A stretch of DNA of 64,000 nt, taken from an uncultured Elusimicrobia bacterium. Its GTDB lineage: Bacteria; Elusimicrobiota; Elusimicrobia; Elusimicrobiales; Elusimicrobiaceae. Location: the NCBI GenBank assembly GCA_945913025.1, contig CAMECJ010000003.1, positions 1 through 64,000 on the forward strand, written 5' to 3'. This document shows, piece after piece, positions 48,856 through 57,441 of this stretch. The notes beneath the pieces are model-generated. The model ran no database searches, was not told the origin of the DNA, and saw only the letters and a program-made list of their open reading frames with translations. The position numbers were made by a program, and so were the translations under genes. Position 1 is the first letter of the stretch, and every line of letters begins with the position of its first letter.

Positions 48856-50151
48856 ATGAAAAAATATTGTGCGCTGGCGCTGGCTTTTTTGTGTACGGCG
48901 CTGCCGGCTGCGGCGCAGAAAGAATACGGGATAAAATTTTCCAACTTGATTAATGACGATTTGTCCTTGGAAAACGCCATTCGGTTGGGGCTTGAAAATA
49001 ATTCCGAATTTCTAACCGCACGCCAAGAAATCATTATTGCCGAACAGAAAATAAACGAGGCGAAATTTCGTTTCCTTCCGCAATTTTCACTACAAGGTAC
49101 CGCCACGTGGTACGACTTGGAATACCCTATGGTACTGCCCGATTCGGTTGCCAATCGCTTCCTGCCCAGTACGGACACGCTCAACGAAAAAAAATTCTTC
49201 GGCGTAGGCGTAACGGCCACGCAGTATTTGTATTCCGGAGGACGCCTTCGGGGTACGCTTAAAATGGCCCGCGCCAATTTAAAACAAATGCAAAGCCGGT
49301 ATGAAACGGTTAAAAATGCCGTTGTGTTGGATATCAAAAAATCATTCAACAACCTGCTCTATGCGCAAGAACGCGTCCGGTTTACCCAAGAAATGCTGGA
49401 ACTGGCCCAAAAATGGTATCCCCGCCCCTCCGGCGATGTGTGGACGCAAATTCGCCAACGCTCGCTGTTGGGAGAACTCGCCGCGCGTCATAACCAGGCA
49501 CGCCAAGCGCTGCGCCGCGCACAAATGGCGATGCTTGTCAGCCTGAACAAAGAACTTAACGCCTCCATTACAATCAAAGGAGATTTTTCCCCCGTCAAAA
49601 CGGATTGGGATTTGCCGCATCTTAACCTATGGGCAATGGAATTCCGCCCCGAATTAAAATCCGCCATTTACGCCTTGGAAGCCGATAACATCGCCATTGA
49701 CCTTGCGCTTTCCAAACGCTATCCGGACATTATTTTAAACGGCTCTTACGAACAGATGGGGGCGGACTCTCTTGAGGACGTAAACAAACAAGTATCGCTG
49801 GCTGTACGATTGCCGATTCCGTACAATTTTTCCGAGCAAATCGCCCAAAAGAAAGCCGAACAGCGCAAGAGTTCGCTGCGCCGCGCGGCAATTGAAGATA
49901 AAATCCGCGTGCAAGTGGCGGGCAGTTTCGAAAGTATGCGTTTCTGGCAACAAGAAGTGCTGGAACGCCAAGCCGTCTATCGGGATTTGAAAGACCGCCT
50001 TGCCAACGCAACAAATGCGTCCAAAACGGGCACCGCGCCGCTGGAAGCGTTGGTGGCGTTTGAGCAAACGGCTGCCGGCTATTTCGACGCCGTTCTTCAA
50101 AACCGCACCGCCAAAGCCGAATTGGAATGGGCCATCGGTCAGGATTTATAA
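48856..50151 (+). CDS. TolC-family outer membrane efflux protein
   Basis: Signal peptide; LSLENAIRLGLENNSEFLTARQEIIIAEQKINEAKFRFLPQFSLQGT. Confidence 0.9.
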   Translation: MKKYCALALAFLCTALPAAAQKEYGIKFSNLINDDLSLENAIRLGLENNSEFLTARQEIIIAEQKINEAKFRFLPQFSLQGTATWYDLEYPMVLPDSVANRFLPSTDTLNEKKFFGVGVTATQYLYSGGRLRGTLKMARANLKQMQSRYETVKNAVVLDIKKSFNNLLYAQERVRFTQEMLELAQKWYPRPSGDVWTQIRQRSLLGELAARHNQARQALRRAQMAMLVSLNKELNASITIKGDFSPVKTDWDLPHLNLWAMEFRPELKSAIYALEADNIAIDLALSKRYPDIILNGSYEQMGADSLEDVNKQVSLAVRLPIPYNFSEQIAQKKAEQRKSSLRRAAIEDKIRVQVAGSFESMRFWQQEVLERQAVYRDLKDRLANATNASKTGTAPLEALVAFEQTAAGYFDAVLQNRTAKAELEWAIGQDL

Positions 50152-51110
50152 TGAAACGATTTTTACGCCGCACAAGCTGGCTTATATTATTGTTAGCTTA
50201 CGTATTGCCGTGCAGTGCGCTTCAAATACAAACGGACGACGATATCCTGCGCGAATTTTTATGGCAGCGTTTTATCAGCCTGCCAAAAGACAAACGCCCT
50301 AAAATCGGGTTGGCGTTGTCGGCGGGCGGCGTGCGCGGGTTCGCACACGTGGGCGTGCTGGAAACGCTTGATAATGCGGGCCTGACGATTGATATGATTT
50401 CCGGAACATCTATGGGGGCGGTTATAGGCGCTTTATATGCGGCCGGACTTCCTACGGAAAAATTGTGGGAAATCAGCTCCCACCTGACCATGGACAACAT
50501 CACGCCGGACTATAACGCAATAGGGCTTCTGCGCTTTTTATTTGTTAAAAAACTCCCTTCCTCGTCCAACCTCGTCAAATTTTTTCACGAGCAATTAGGC
50601 GATATGCAATTTGAAGATATGAAAATCCCGTTCTCTTGTGCGGCAATGGACGTAAAAACGGGAGAACGCGTCGTCTTTAACTCAGGTCCTCTGGCTATTG
50701 CCGTACGCGCCAGTATGAATCTTCCCGGGGTCTTTGAACCCGTGGAATACCGCCACCGCGCGCTGGTCGACGGAGCCGTAGTAGATTATCTGCCCGTGGA
50801 ATCCGTCAAATTAATGGGGGCCGATTACATTATTGCTTCCGTCACGCCGCTGGATTTTTATTCCACCACACCGCAAAGCATCGCTGCCTATTTCGTGCGC
50901 GTGGGCGACGTACGCGGCGCGGCGATGATTGAGGAAGCTGCCCAAAAAGCCGATTTTGTGCTGACTAACCGCGTACTTGATATCGGCACTTTGGAACTGG
51001 ATAAACTGCATCAGGCAGGCGAGGTGGGCATTCAAGAAGCCACCCGCAACATGGAGGCGCTGCAGGAGAATATCCTGCTGTTTGCATTACCCTATGTGCG
51101 TACATTATAA
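50151..51110 (+). CDS. Patatin-like phospholipase family protein
   Basis: KIGLALSAGGVRGFAHVGVLETLDNAGLTIDMISGTSMGAVIGALYAAGL; DGAVVDYLPVE. Confidence 0.94.
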   Translation: MKRFLRRTSWLILLLAYVLPCSALQIQTDDDILREFLWQRFISLPKDKRPKIGLALSAGGVRGFAHVGVLETLDNAGLTIDMISGTSMGAVIGALYAAGLPTEKLWEISSHLTMDNITPDYNAIGLLRFLFVKKLPSSSNLVKFFHEQLGDMQFEDMKIPFSCAAMDVKTGERVVFNSGPLAIAVRASMNLPGVFEPVEYRHRALVDGAVVDYLPVESVKLMGADYIIASVTPLDFYSTTPQSIAAYFVRVGDVRGAAMIEEAAQKADFVLTNRVLDIGTLELDKLHQAGEVGIQEATRNMEALQENILLFALPYVRTL

Positions 51111-52068
51111 ACCTTTTTTAACCGTACTGGCCGCCTTTTTGCTGGCGGGCTGTTCCACCGGATTTTTGGGGCTGGCCCCCGCCGGAGACCGCAGGGAGTA
51201 CGTCCAGGCGCGTAACTCATACGACGCGGGCGACTACGACCAAGCCATCCGCGAATTGACCTCATATATCAATAAAACAAAAAATGTCAAACGCCGCGAA
51301 GCCCGCGCCTACCGTTTGCTCGGAGCCTGTTATGAACAGCAAAATAATTTAAGTAAGGCGTTGGAAGTCTATTTGGAAGCCTTGGAATTCCACCCCAGAA
51401 ACACGCCGCTGTTGGCAGCCGCAGCACACCTGTACCAAGAAACCGGACTGACAGCCCGTTCCATAGAACTGTATGACCGCGTACTTCAGGAGGAACCCAA
51501 TAATTTGGACGCGCTTTCCGGTCAGGCCGCCAATTATACGGCAATGGGGTTTTATTCCAAAGCACGCCATACTTATGATCGTTTTTTTGAACTTAACCCC
51601 GCCGCAGACGCGCGCTACCGCGCCCGCTACGCCGATACATTTCTGCGTCAACGCAATTTTAAGGATGCGTTTATCAACATTACCGCAGCCTTAGCCGAAA
51701 ATGGACAAAACCCCGATTTTTGGCGTTTGAGCGCGGCAGCACGCCGCGGCCTCGGTCAAACACAGGAAGCCTTAAAAGATTTAAACACCGCTCTGTTGCT
51801 GGCCCCCGCACGTCCGGATCTTTTGGCGCAAAAAGCGCTGTGGGAATACGAAGAAGGGCGGTATGAAAAATCGCTGGCTGCAACGGAACAAATTTTGGCG
51901 CAGGAACCGGATAACCAGCTAGCCCTTTTTATTCAGGCGATGAATTGGTACCGCCAGGGAAAAACGGCCGCCGCCGAAAAACAGTTGGAAAAAATCCGCC
52001 GCAGCGATTCTGACACGTTTGTAGGACAAGTGGCGGCCAAGCTGCTAACATTTTTACCCGCGCGCTAA
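51094..52068 (+). CDS. TPR-repeat lipoprotein
   Basis: Lipobox FLTVLAAFLLAGCSTG; repeated TPR motifs. Confidence 0.88.
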   Translation: MCVHYKPFLTVLAAFLLAGCSTGFLGLAPAGDRREYVQARNSYDAGDYDQAIRELTSYINKTKNVKRREARAYRLLGACYEQQNNLSKALEVYLEALEFHPRNTPLLAAAAHLYQETGLTARSIELYDRVLQEEPNNLDALSGQAANYTAMGFYSKARHTYDRFFELNPAADARYRARYADTFLRQRNFKDAFINITAALAENGQNPDFWRLSAAARRGLGQTQEALKDLNTALLLAPARPDLLAQKALWEYEEGRYEKSLAATEQILAQEPDNQLALFIQAMNWYRQGKTAAAEKQLEKIRRSDSDTFVGQVAAKLLTFLPAR

Positions 52069-52117
52069 CTCCATTTAAACGAACCGTTTTCCCCGCGCAA
52101 CGGAAATTTTCAACACC

Positions 52118-52158
52118 CAAAAAAGGACGGGAGAAGTTTCCCGTCCCGTTCTTTTTTC
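52118..52158. terminator. Terminator hairpin
   Basis: GGACGGGA-gaagt-TTCCCGTCCCG followed by TTCTTTTTT. Confidence 0.7.
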
Positions 52159-52164
52159 ACGATG

Positions 52165-53811
52165 CTACGGTTTATCTATAAACGGAGGTTTGTCCGGCTT
52201 CACGTCGCTGGGCAGGATTTCCATCTCTTCCAACAGTAAAGACGGCGAAACAATAGTGGATAGGCCATAAGCCCGTTGAAAATAGATTACCTCTTTATCG
52301 TCGCCGGCGGCAATGATGTCCCGCAAAGAACGCGAATACAGATTCCGCAAATCCAACCCGAATGCGGGAACTTTTCGGCCGTCCTGGGCGTAGACACGCC
52401 ACGCCCGGTTTACCAGACTGCCGTTAATATCCTCATACACGTCTATTTGATAGCAATATTCCAGCTCCCAGTCTTGGCATACGGCCAAAAATTCTTCCTC
52501 CAACTCCTTTTCTGAAAGAGGCATCTTAGGCTCCACAAACGTATTGGTTAAACTTTCGCGCGGATATGTGTAAAAATTCATTCGGGCGTGCCCGTTGCTT
52601 TGGTGGTTTTCTCCCAGCGGACGGCGCGTCTGCGGAAGCACGCGCAAACGGCCCTGCGAAGTCAGCTGCAGATTCTGTGAGGGAACTCCCTCGTCATCCA
52701 CCGGCATAAAAACAAGCGGTTTACCTTGGTATTCACGCAACAGCGGCTTGTCGATCACATCCACAACATTGGAAATGACCCGCATCCCTTTTTTATCCCG
52801 AAACAATCCGGCAGATTCGTCGTTCTCATATCGGTTAGAGAGGAGCGGCTTGACGTTTTCCACATTCCAAACAAATTGCTGCTGCACAAACTGCGCTGCT
52901 GCCGCAGGGCGGAACAGAACCGGTCCTAAATAAGCCTCTGCTTTATAGGCATTGTACATCTGCGCCGCATCTACTAAAAACGCGTCCGTTTTTTCTTCCA
53001 ATGCTTTTTCGTCCGGCGCGTCAAATCCGGCCAGCTGAATTGTGTCTTCCGCTTCTTGCAAATAACCGTCCTGGTTGCGGAAGCGCGCCTTTAATTTTAA
53101 ATCGGTTTTGGTGAACGGAATTTGGTATGCACCGCCCAAACTGTTTAAATAATACGTTTCCTCCCGCTCTATTTTGAACGAAACCGTAAAATTTTCAATC
53201 CACGAAAGATCTTTCCCTTTAGCGGAAAGTTTTTTAACGGTTTCCTCCCACTTTTTCATATCCGGCAGAGAGAACTCCTCCGCATCTTCGAACACGGCGG
53301 CTTGCGGGGCGGGAGTAACGTCCGGAAGCGTATCAGGCAGCGCTTTTTGCCGTTTATACGCCTGCTTTTGGACGTACGCGTCGGAAGCCGCCAAATACTC
53401 CGCATTTGTCCGCTCCCACAGCGCTCTGCGAAGGCCTTCATAGCTGTCCGGCACGCTTTTAATATATCGGGGCTCATAATAGAAATGGTCGCTTGCAAAA
53501 CCGAGCTGGTCGCTTTTATCCGAACCGATCCCCAACATAACAAGCACGTCAAGCCTCGTTTGCGGCGCCTCGAAGAAAGGATACAACTCCCCGAAAGAGG
53601 CGTCCTTTTCCAAATAAACAGTCCGCATCAGTTTATACGCCACGTAATAGGGATTAGGAGAATCTTTGGCACGCAGCTCTTGAAGTGTACGTTTCATTTC
53701 GTCCTGCATAGCGCGGAAATAAATGTTATCCGGCAGTTTGGGCGAGGGTTTGCCTGCGGCCGCGGGAACCAGAACGCCCAATAAACAGAAAAGGGTTAAA
53801 AACTTTCTCAT
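52165..53811 (-). CDS. Secreted TldE/PmbA-like protein without HExxxH
   Basis: Signal peptide MRKFLTLFCLLGVLVPAAA; overlaps upstream TldD-like gene; C-terminal DLRNLYSRSLRDIIAAGDDKEV resembles the TldD/PmbA C-terminal region. Confidence 0.6.
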   Translation of the reverse strand: MRKFLTLFCLLGVLVPAAAGKPSPKLPDNIYFRAMQDEMKRTLQELRAKDSPNPYYVAYKLMRTVYLEKDASFGELYPFFEAPQTRLDVLVMLGIGSDKSDQLGFASDHFYYEPRYIKSVPDSYEGLRRALWERTNAEYLAASDAYVQKQAYKRQKALPDTLPDVTPAPQAAVFEDAEEFSLPDMKKWEETVKKLSAKGKDLSWIENFTVSFKIEREETYYLNSLGGAYQIPFTKTDLKLKARFRNQDGYLQEAEDTIQLAGFDAPDEKALEEKTDAFLVDAAQMYNAYKAEAYLGPVLFRPAAAAQFVQQQFVWNVENVKPLLSNRYENDESAGLFRDKKGMRVISNVVDVIDKPLLREYQGKPLVFMPVDDEGVPSQNLQLTSQGRLRVLPQTRRPLGENHQSNGHARMNFYTYPRESLTNTFVEPKMPLSEKELEEEFLAVCQDWELEYCYQIDVYEDINGSLVNRAWRVYAQDGRKVPAFGLDLRNLYSRSLRDIIAAGDDKEVIYFQRAYGLSTIVSPSLLLEEMEILPSDVKPDKPPFIDKP

Positions 53812-55511
53812 TTTTTATCTCCTTTTTTGACAGCAAACGGCGGAGGGAGCACAGGCGGCTTTACCGCGCTTTTGGCCGTGTGTTCAAACTCCAGCGTTTT
53901 AAACAGTACGCTGGGCGCAATGGCCGAAACGGGCACCCAACCCGATTCCGCACCGCAATTTCCGTTAAATATGCCGTCATCATCCGCCGCAGCCAGAATT
54001 TGCGAAAAACTGACGAGCGGAGTGCCCACCAAATCCGCCCCGCGGATAACTTCTTTTTTGCCGTCAGGGTATACGCGGTAAACGTATTTCGGTTCCAGTT
54101 TAAACACTTGCGGGGAACCGGTATCCGTCATCGTAAATCCGCCGGACAAATCCTCCACAATAAATCCGTACGGCTTGCCCTGGCGGTTAATTTCTTCTAC
54201 GAGCATTTTTTCCAACTCATCATACGGAACGGTTTCGGAAGCAATTACACGCGTATTGCCCATACGCGCCACAGCCCGTTTGCCTAACCCGCTCCGGCCG
54301 TGCCCGTTTGACACGGGAAATCCTTTAATGGGGCTTGAACTCATCAGAAAATTTTTAAGTACGCCGTGCTCAATCATCACTACGGGTTGGGATTTTATCC
54401 CCTCGTCATCATATTCATAAAATCCGCGCAGCGGAATACCGTTGAAAGATTCCAACGGAGCCTCGTCCACCACGCTGATAAACGGAGCGGTAACGGTTTG
54501 CCCGATTTTGGAAGTAAACGTCCGCCCGAAAGAATCTTCTTTTTGGCGGTGTCCTTCCATACGATGCCCGAGTACTTCGTGCACAAACACGCCCATAGCC
54601 CTGTTTTTCAAAATGGCGGGCGCCGTCATCGGTTCAGCCAGCGGGGCGCGGGAAAGTTCTTCCAATTCACGCAGCGACTGTTTTACATCCGCCAGCAGTT
54701 TGTCTTCAGTCGGCAAACCGCTTTCATCCAGCATATCATACGAATTGAAACGGGAAATTTCGAGGCCGTCCGCTGTTTTCCCGTCCAGCGAATAAGACAG
54801 ACGGAATTCAATAAGCGGCGTTTTTAACTGCGTTCCTTGGGAATCCACAAAATAACGGTGGCCGAAAGCTCCCGAAAAAACAAAAAAACTATCCAACACG
54901 ACAGCATTACCTTGCACCGCGCGGGAAACGGAAAGCAACATTTTTTCAATTTTATCCAAATTCATAGATACTTCAGGCGCGGTACGGCAGAAAGAGGATT
55001 TGGGCGGAAGCACAAAATCGGGAGAATCGTCCATACGTTGGGAAGCCGCTTGCACGTCTGCCTGCACACGCCCATAATCTTTTTGGGCACGCTCTATGGC
55101 GCGCTGCGTCAGGCGCCAAACAGCGGCAGTAAACGACGTTCCGCTCTCCTCCATAGAGGGAACGGAACCACTGACAATGGAATAATCGTTGTTAGCATTC
55201 TTAAGGTTACGCGTATTATCCAACGCAGGGCTACCGACGCGGACCTGTACGTCCAAGTCTTGCTCGGGGTAGTCCTTCCGCGCCGCCACGCCGCCGTCCG
55301 CAACAGAAAGGTAAAATTCCCGCGTAGCGATATAGGTATAAGACATATAATAGACAGGCGGATTTTGCTTTTTAAACGTCTTAAATCCGCGTTTAAGTTC
55401 AGCGGACAACAGTTTTACCGGCTCCTGCGCCGATGCTTTGCAATTTTGCTCCGCCGCAAAAGCGGGAGCAACCATAATGAAAGCGAAAAACAGACTTACC
55501 AAATGTTTCAT
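53808..55511 (-). CDS. Secreted TldD-family metallopeptidase-like protein
   Basis: Signal peptide MKHLVSLFFAFIMVAPAFA; MGVFVHEVLGHRMEGHRQKEDSFGRTF (HExxxH); FLMSSSPIKGFPVSNGHGR; KPYGFIVEDLSGGFTMTDTG. Confidence 0.9.
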   Translation of the reverse strand: MKHLVSLFFAFIMVAPAFAAEQNCKASAQEPVKLLSAELKRGFKTFKKQNPPVYYMSYTYIATREFYLSVADGGVAARKDYPEQDLDVQVRVGSPALDNTRNLKNANNDYSIVSGSVPSMEESGTSFTAAVWRLTQRAIERAQKDYGRVQADVQAASQRMDDSPDFVLPPKSSFCRTAPEVSMNLDKIEKMLLSVSRAVQGNAVVLDSFFVFSGAFGHRYFVDSQGTQLKTPLIEFRLSYSLDGKTADGLEISRFNSYDMLDESGLPTEDKLLADVKQSLRELEELSRAPLAEPMTAPAILKNRAMGVFVHEVLGHRMEGHRQKEDSFGRTFTSKIGQTVTAPFISVVDEAPLESFNGIPLRGFYEYDDEGIKSQPVVMIEHGVLKNFLMSSSPIKGFPVSNGHGRSGLGKRAVARMGNTRVIASETVPYDELEKMLVEEINRQGKPYGFIVEDLSGGFTMTDTGSPQVFKLEPKYVYRVYPDGKKEVIRGADLVGTPLVSFSQILAAADDDGIFNGNCGAESGWVPVSAIAPSVLFKTLEFEHTAKSAVKPPVLPPPFAVKKGDKK

Positions 55512-55548
55512 CAACACCCTCCTTTGGGTATTGTAGCAAAATATCTAT

Positions 55549-55577
55549 TTGGAGTGGACAGTAAAAAATGATATAAT
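55549..55577 (+). promoter_or_regulatory. Probable promoter of tRNA-Thr (TTGGAG-17 nt-TATAAT)
   Basis: TTGGAG 55549-55554, TATAAT 55572-55577, immediately upstream of the tRNA. Confidence 0.65.
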
Positions 55578-55592
55578 TTAAACGAATTTAAC

Positions 55593-55665
55593 GCCGAGGT
55601 AGCTCAACTGGCAGAGCAACGGTTTTGTAAACCGTAGGTTGTGGGTTCGACTCCCATCCTCGGCT
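55593..55665 (+). tRNA. tRNA-Thr (anticodon TGT), CCA not encoded
   Basis: GCCGAGG/CCTCGGC acceptor, D-arm, anticodon stem ACGGT-ttTGTaa-ACCGT, T-arm GTGGG-TTCGACT-CCCAT (first pair G-T wobble); discriminator T followed by AAA. Confidence 0.95.
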
Positions 55666-56057
55666 AAATAAAAAATCCGCCTCCTGGCGGATTTTTTATT
55701 TAGGCAGGAAGCGGGCAAACTGCTTTGCCCGCGTTGGGAGGAGAAGGCCGGAGCGATATTTTTGTTTGCGCCTGCCAAGTGCGCAAGGCAAAAACCGCGA
55801 GGCCCGGCCCGAAGGCTTTTTCCGTCAGGAAAAAGGCCGCAGGGGACTCCCATCCTCGGCTAAATAAAATATCCGCCTCCTGGCGGATTTTTTATTTAGG
55901 CAGGAAGCGCACCAACTGCTTGGTGCGCGTTGGGAGAAGAAGGCCGGAGCGATGTTTTTGTTTGCGCCTGCCAAGTGCGCAAGGCAAAAACCGTGAGGCC
56001 CGGCCCGAAGGCTTTTTCCGTCAGGAAAAAGACCGCAGGGGACTCCCATCCTCGGCT
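55649..56057 (+). repeat. Tandem 196-bp repeat (2 units plus partial third tail) starting with the last 17 nt of tRNA-Thr
   Basis: GACTCCCATCCTCGGCT at 55649, 55845 and 56041; intervening units homologous to each other and to the tRNA-Tyr-linked repeat. Confidence 0.97.
55670..55702 (+). terminator. Rho-independent terminator after tRNA-Thr, duplicated at about 55866-55898
   Basis: AAATCCGCC-tcct-GGCGGATTTTTTATT. Confidence 0.8.
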
Positions 56058-56171
56058 TTTTTGCTGCTTCCCAGCGCGCGGACTTCGTTCCCGCTCCCTC
56101 TTTTAAAAGCGCTCTCTCCCCTTTTCCCCAAACTGCTATAATTTATATATCTTTACTTTTAAGGAGTCAAC

Positions 56172-57107
56172 ATGGAATCCGTTACCACCACCGTTTCCGC
56201 TATGATGTGGATTGCCTTCTGGGTAACCGTCCTTGCGGCGTTATTTATTGATTTAACCGTTCTAAATAAACATCACGGCAAAGTAAGCGTAAAAGAAGCC
56301 GCGCTGATGGTCTGCGCGTGGGTAACGCTGGCCGGACTCTTCGGCGGCGCGATTTGGCTGCTGGAAGGGCCGCGCCACGCGCTGGAATTTTATACGGGCT
56401 ATGTGCTTGAATACTCGCTGTCCGTCGACAACATGTTCGTATTCATCATGATTTTCAGCTACTTCGCTATTCCGTCCCACTTACAGCCCAAAGCGCTTTT
56501 GTGGGGGATTTTGGGCGCGGTAGTCTTACGTTTTGCGTTTATTTTCCTGGGCGTAAAATTAATCTCTATGTTTTCATGGACGATGTACGTTTTCGGCGCA
56601 CTTCTGGTGTTTACGGCAGCCAAAATGCTCTTGCAAAAAGAAGACGACTCGTTCGACCCGGCTAACTCATTTGTACTTAAAACGCTTCAAAAAATTATTC
56701 CCCTCAAAACTGATTACCACGGCGAAAATTTCTTCGTTACCGAAAACGCCAAACGCTTCGCTACGCCGCTGTTTGCCGCAGTGGTGGTGATTGAAATGTC
56801 GGACCTGATTTTTGCGGTGGATTCCATTCCGGCTGTTTTGTCCATTACGCAGGACACTTTTTTAGTCTATTCCTCCAATATCTTTGCGATTATCGGGCTG
56901 CGCTCGCTGTATTTTTTGCTTTCGGGAATGGCAGGCAAGTTCCCGTATCTTAAATACGGCATTTCGGTCATTTTATTTTTTGTAGGCGCAAAAATGCTTT
57001 TATCCCACCATTTCAAAATTCCGGTGGCGGCTTCGCTGGGCGTCATTGTAGGCGTTTTGGCGGTAAGCATACTGGCCAGCAAAATTTTCCCCCAAAAAGA
57101 GGCATAA
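56172..57107 (+). CDS. TerC/Alx family integral membrane protein
   Basis: GYVLEYSLSVDNMFVFIMIFSYFAIP, VVVIEMSDLIFAVDSIPAVLSITQDTFLVYSSNIFAIIGLRSLYFLL. Confidence 0.95.
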   Translation: MESVTTTVSAMMWIAFWVTVLAALFIDLTVLNKHHGKVSVKEAALMVCAWVTLAGLFGGAIWLLEGPRHALEFYTGYVLEYSLSVDNMFVFIMIFSYFAIPSHLQPKALLWGILGAVVLRFAFIFLGVKLISMFSWTMYVFGALLVFTAAKMLLQKEDDSFDPANSFVLKTLQKIIPLKTDYHGENFFVTENAKRFATPLFAAVVVIEMSDLIFAVDSIPAVLSITQDTFLVYSSNIFAIIGLRSLYFLLSGMAGKFPYLKYGISVILFFVGAKMLLSHHFKIPVAASLGVIVGVLAVSILASKIFPQKEA

Positions 57108-57178
57108 GGCTGGACACGCCCGCGATTATTTACTAAAATGTAAGCATAAAATTTAATTCAGTTATAAGGAAGGAAACT

Positions 57179-57373
57179 ATGGCGTATAAATGTGCAGTGT
57201 GTGGCAAGGCTCCTGTCTCCGGCGGTTCTTACAGCCACTCCAATATGAGAACGAAAAGAAGCTTCAAACCCAACTTGCAGAAACAAAAAGTGGTGCTCAA
57301 CGGCAAGACTCAAACCGCCTATGTTTGCACCTGCTGCATTAAAAGCGGTTTGGCGCAAAGACCCACCAAATAA
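57179..57373 (+). CDS. rpmB: 50S ribosomal protein L28
   Basis: MAYKCAVCGKAPVSGGSYSHSNMRTKRSFKPNLQKQKV. Confidence 0.95.
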   Translation: MAYKCAVCGKAPVSGGSYSHSNMRTKRSFKPNLQKQKVVLNGKTQTAYVCTCCIKSGLAQRPTK

Positions 57374-57393
57374 GTCGTTTTTAAACGATACAG

Positions 57394-57430
57394 GCCCGCG
57401 CTTTACACCGTAAGTGCGGGCTTTTTTTAA
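57394..57430 (+). terminator. Rho-independent terminator after rpmB
   Basis: GCCCGCGCTTTACACCGTAAGTGCGGGCTTTTTTT. Confidence 0.75.
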
Positions 57431-57441
57431 GGGGAGGCTTT

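Noticed and set aside
54837-55571. 244-aa plus-strand ORF
   Set aside because: Antisense to the TldD-like gene, which has the HExxxH motif and signal peptide.
55578-55853. 91-aa minus-strand ORF ending ...AEDGSRTHNLRFTKPLLCQLSYLG
   Set aside because: Antisense translation of tRNA-Thr; a familiar spurious peptide in databases.
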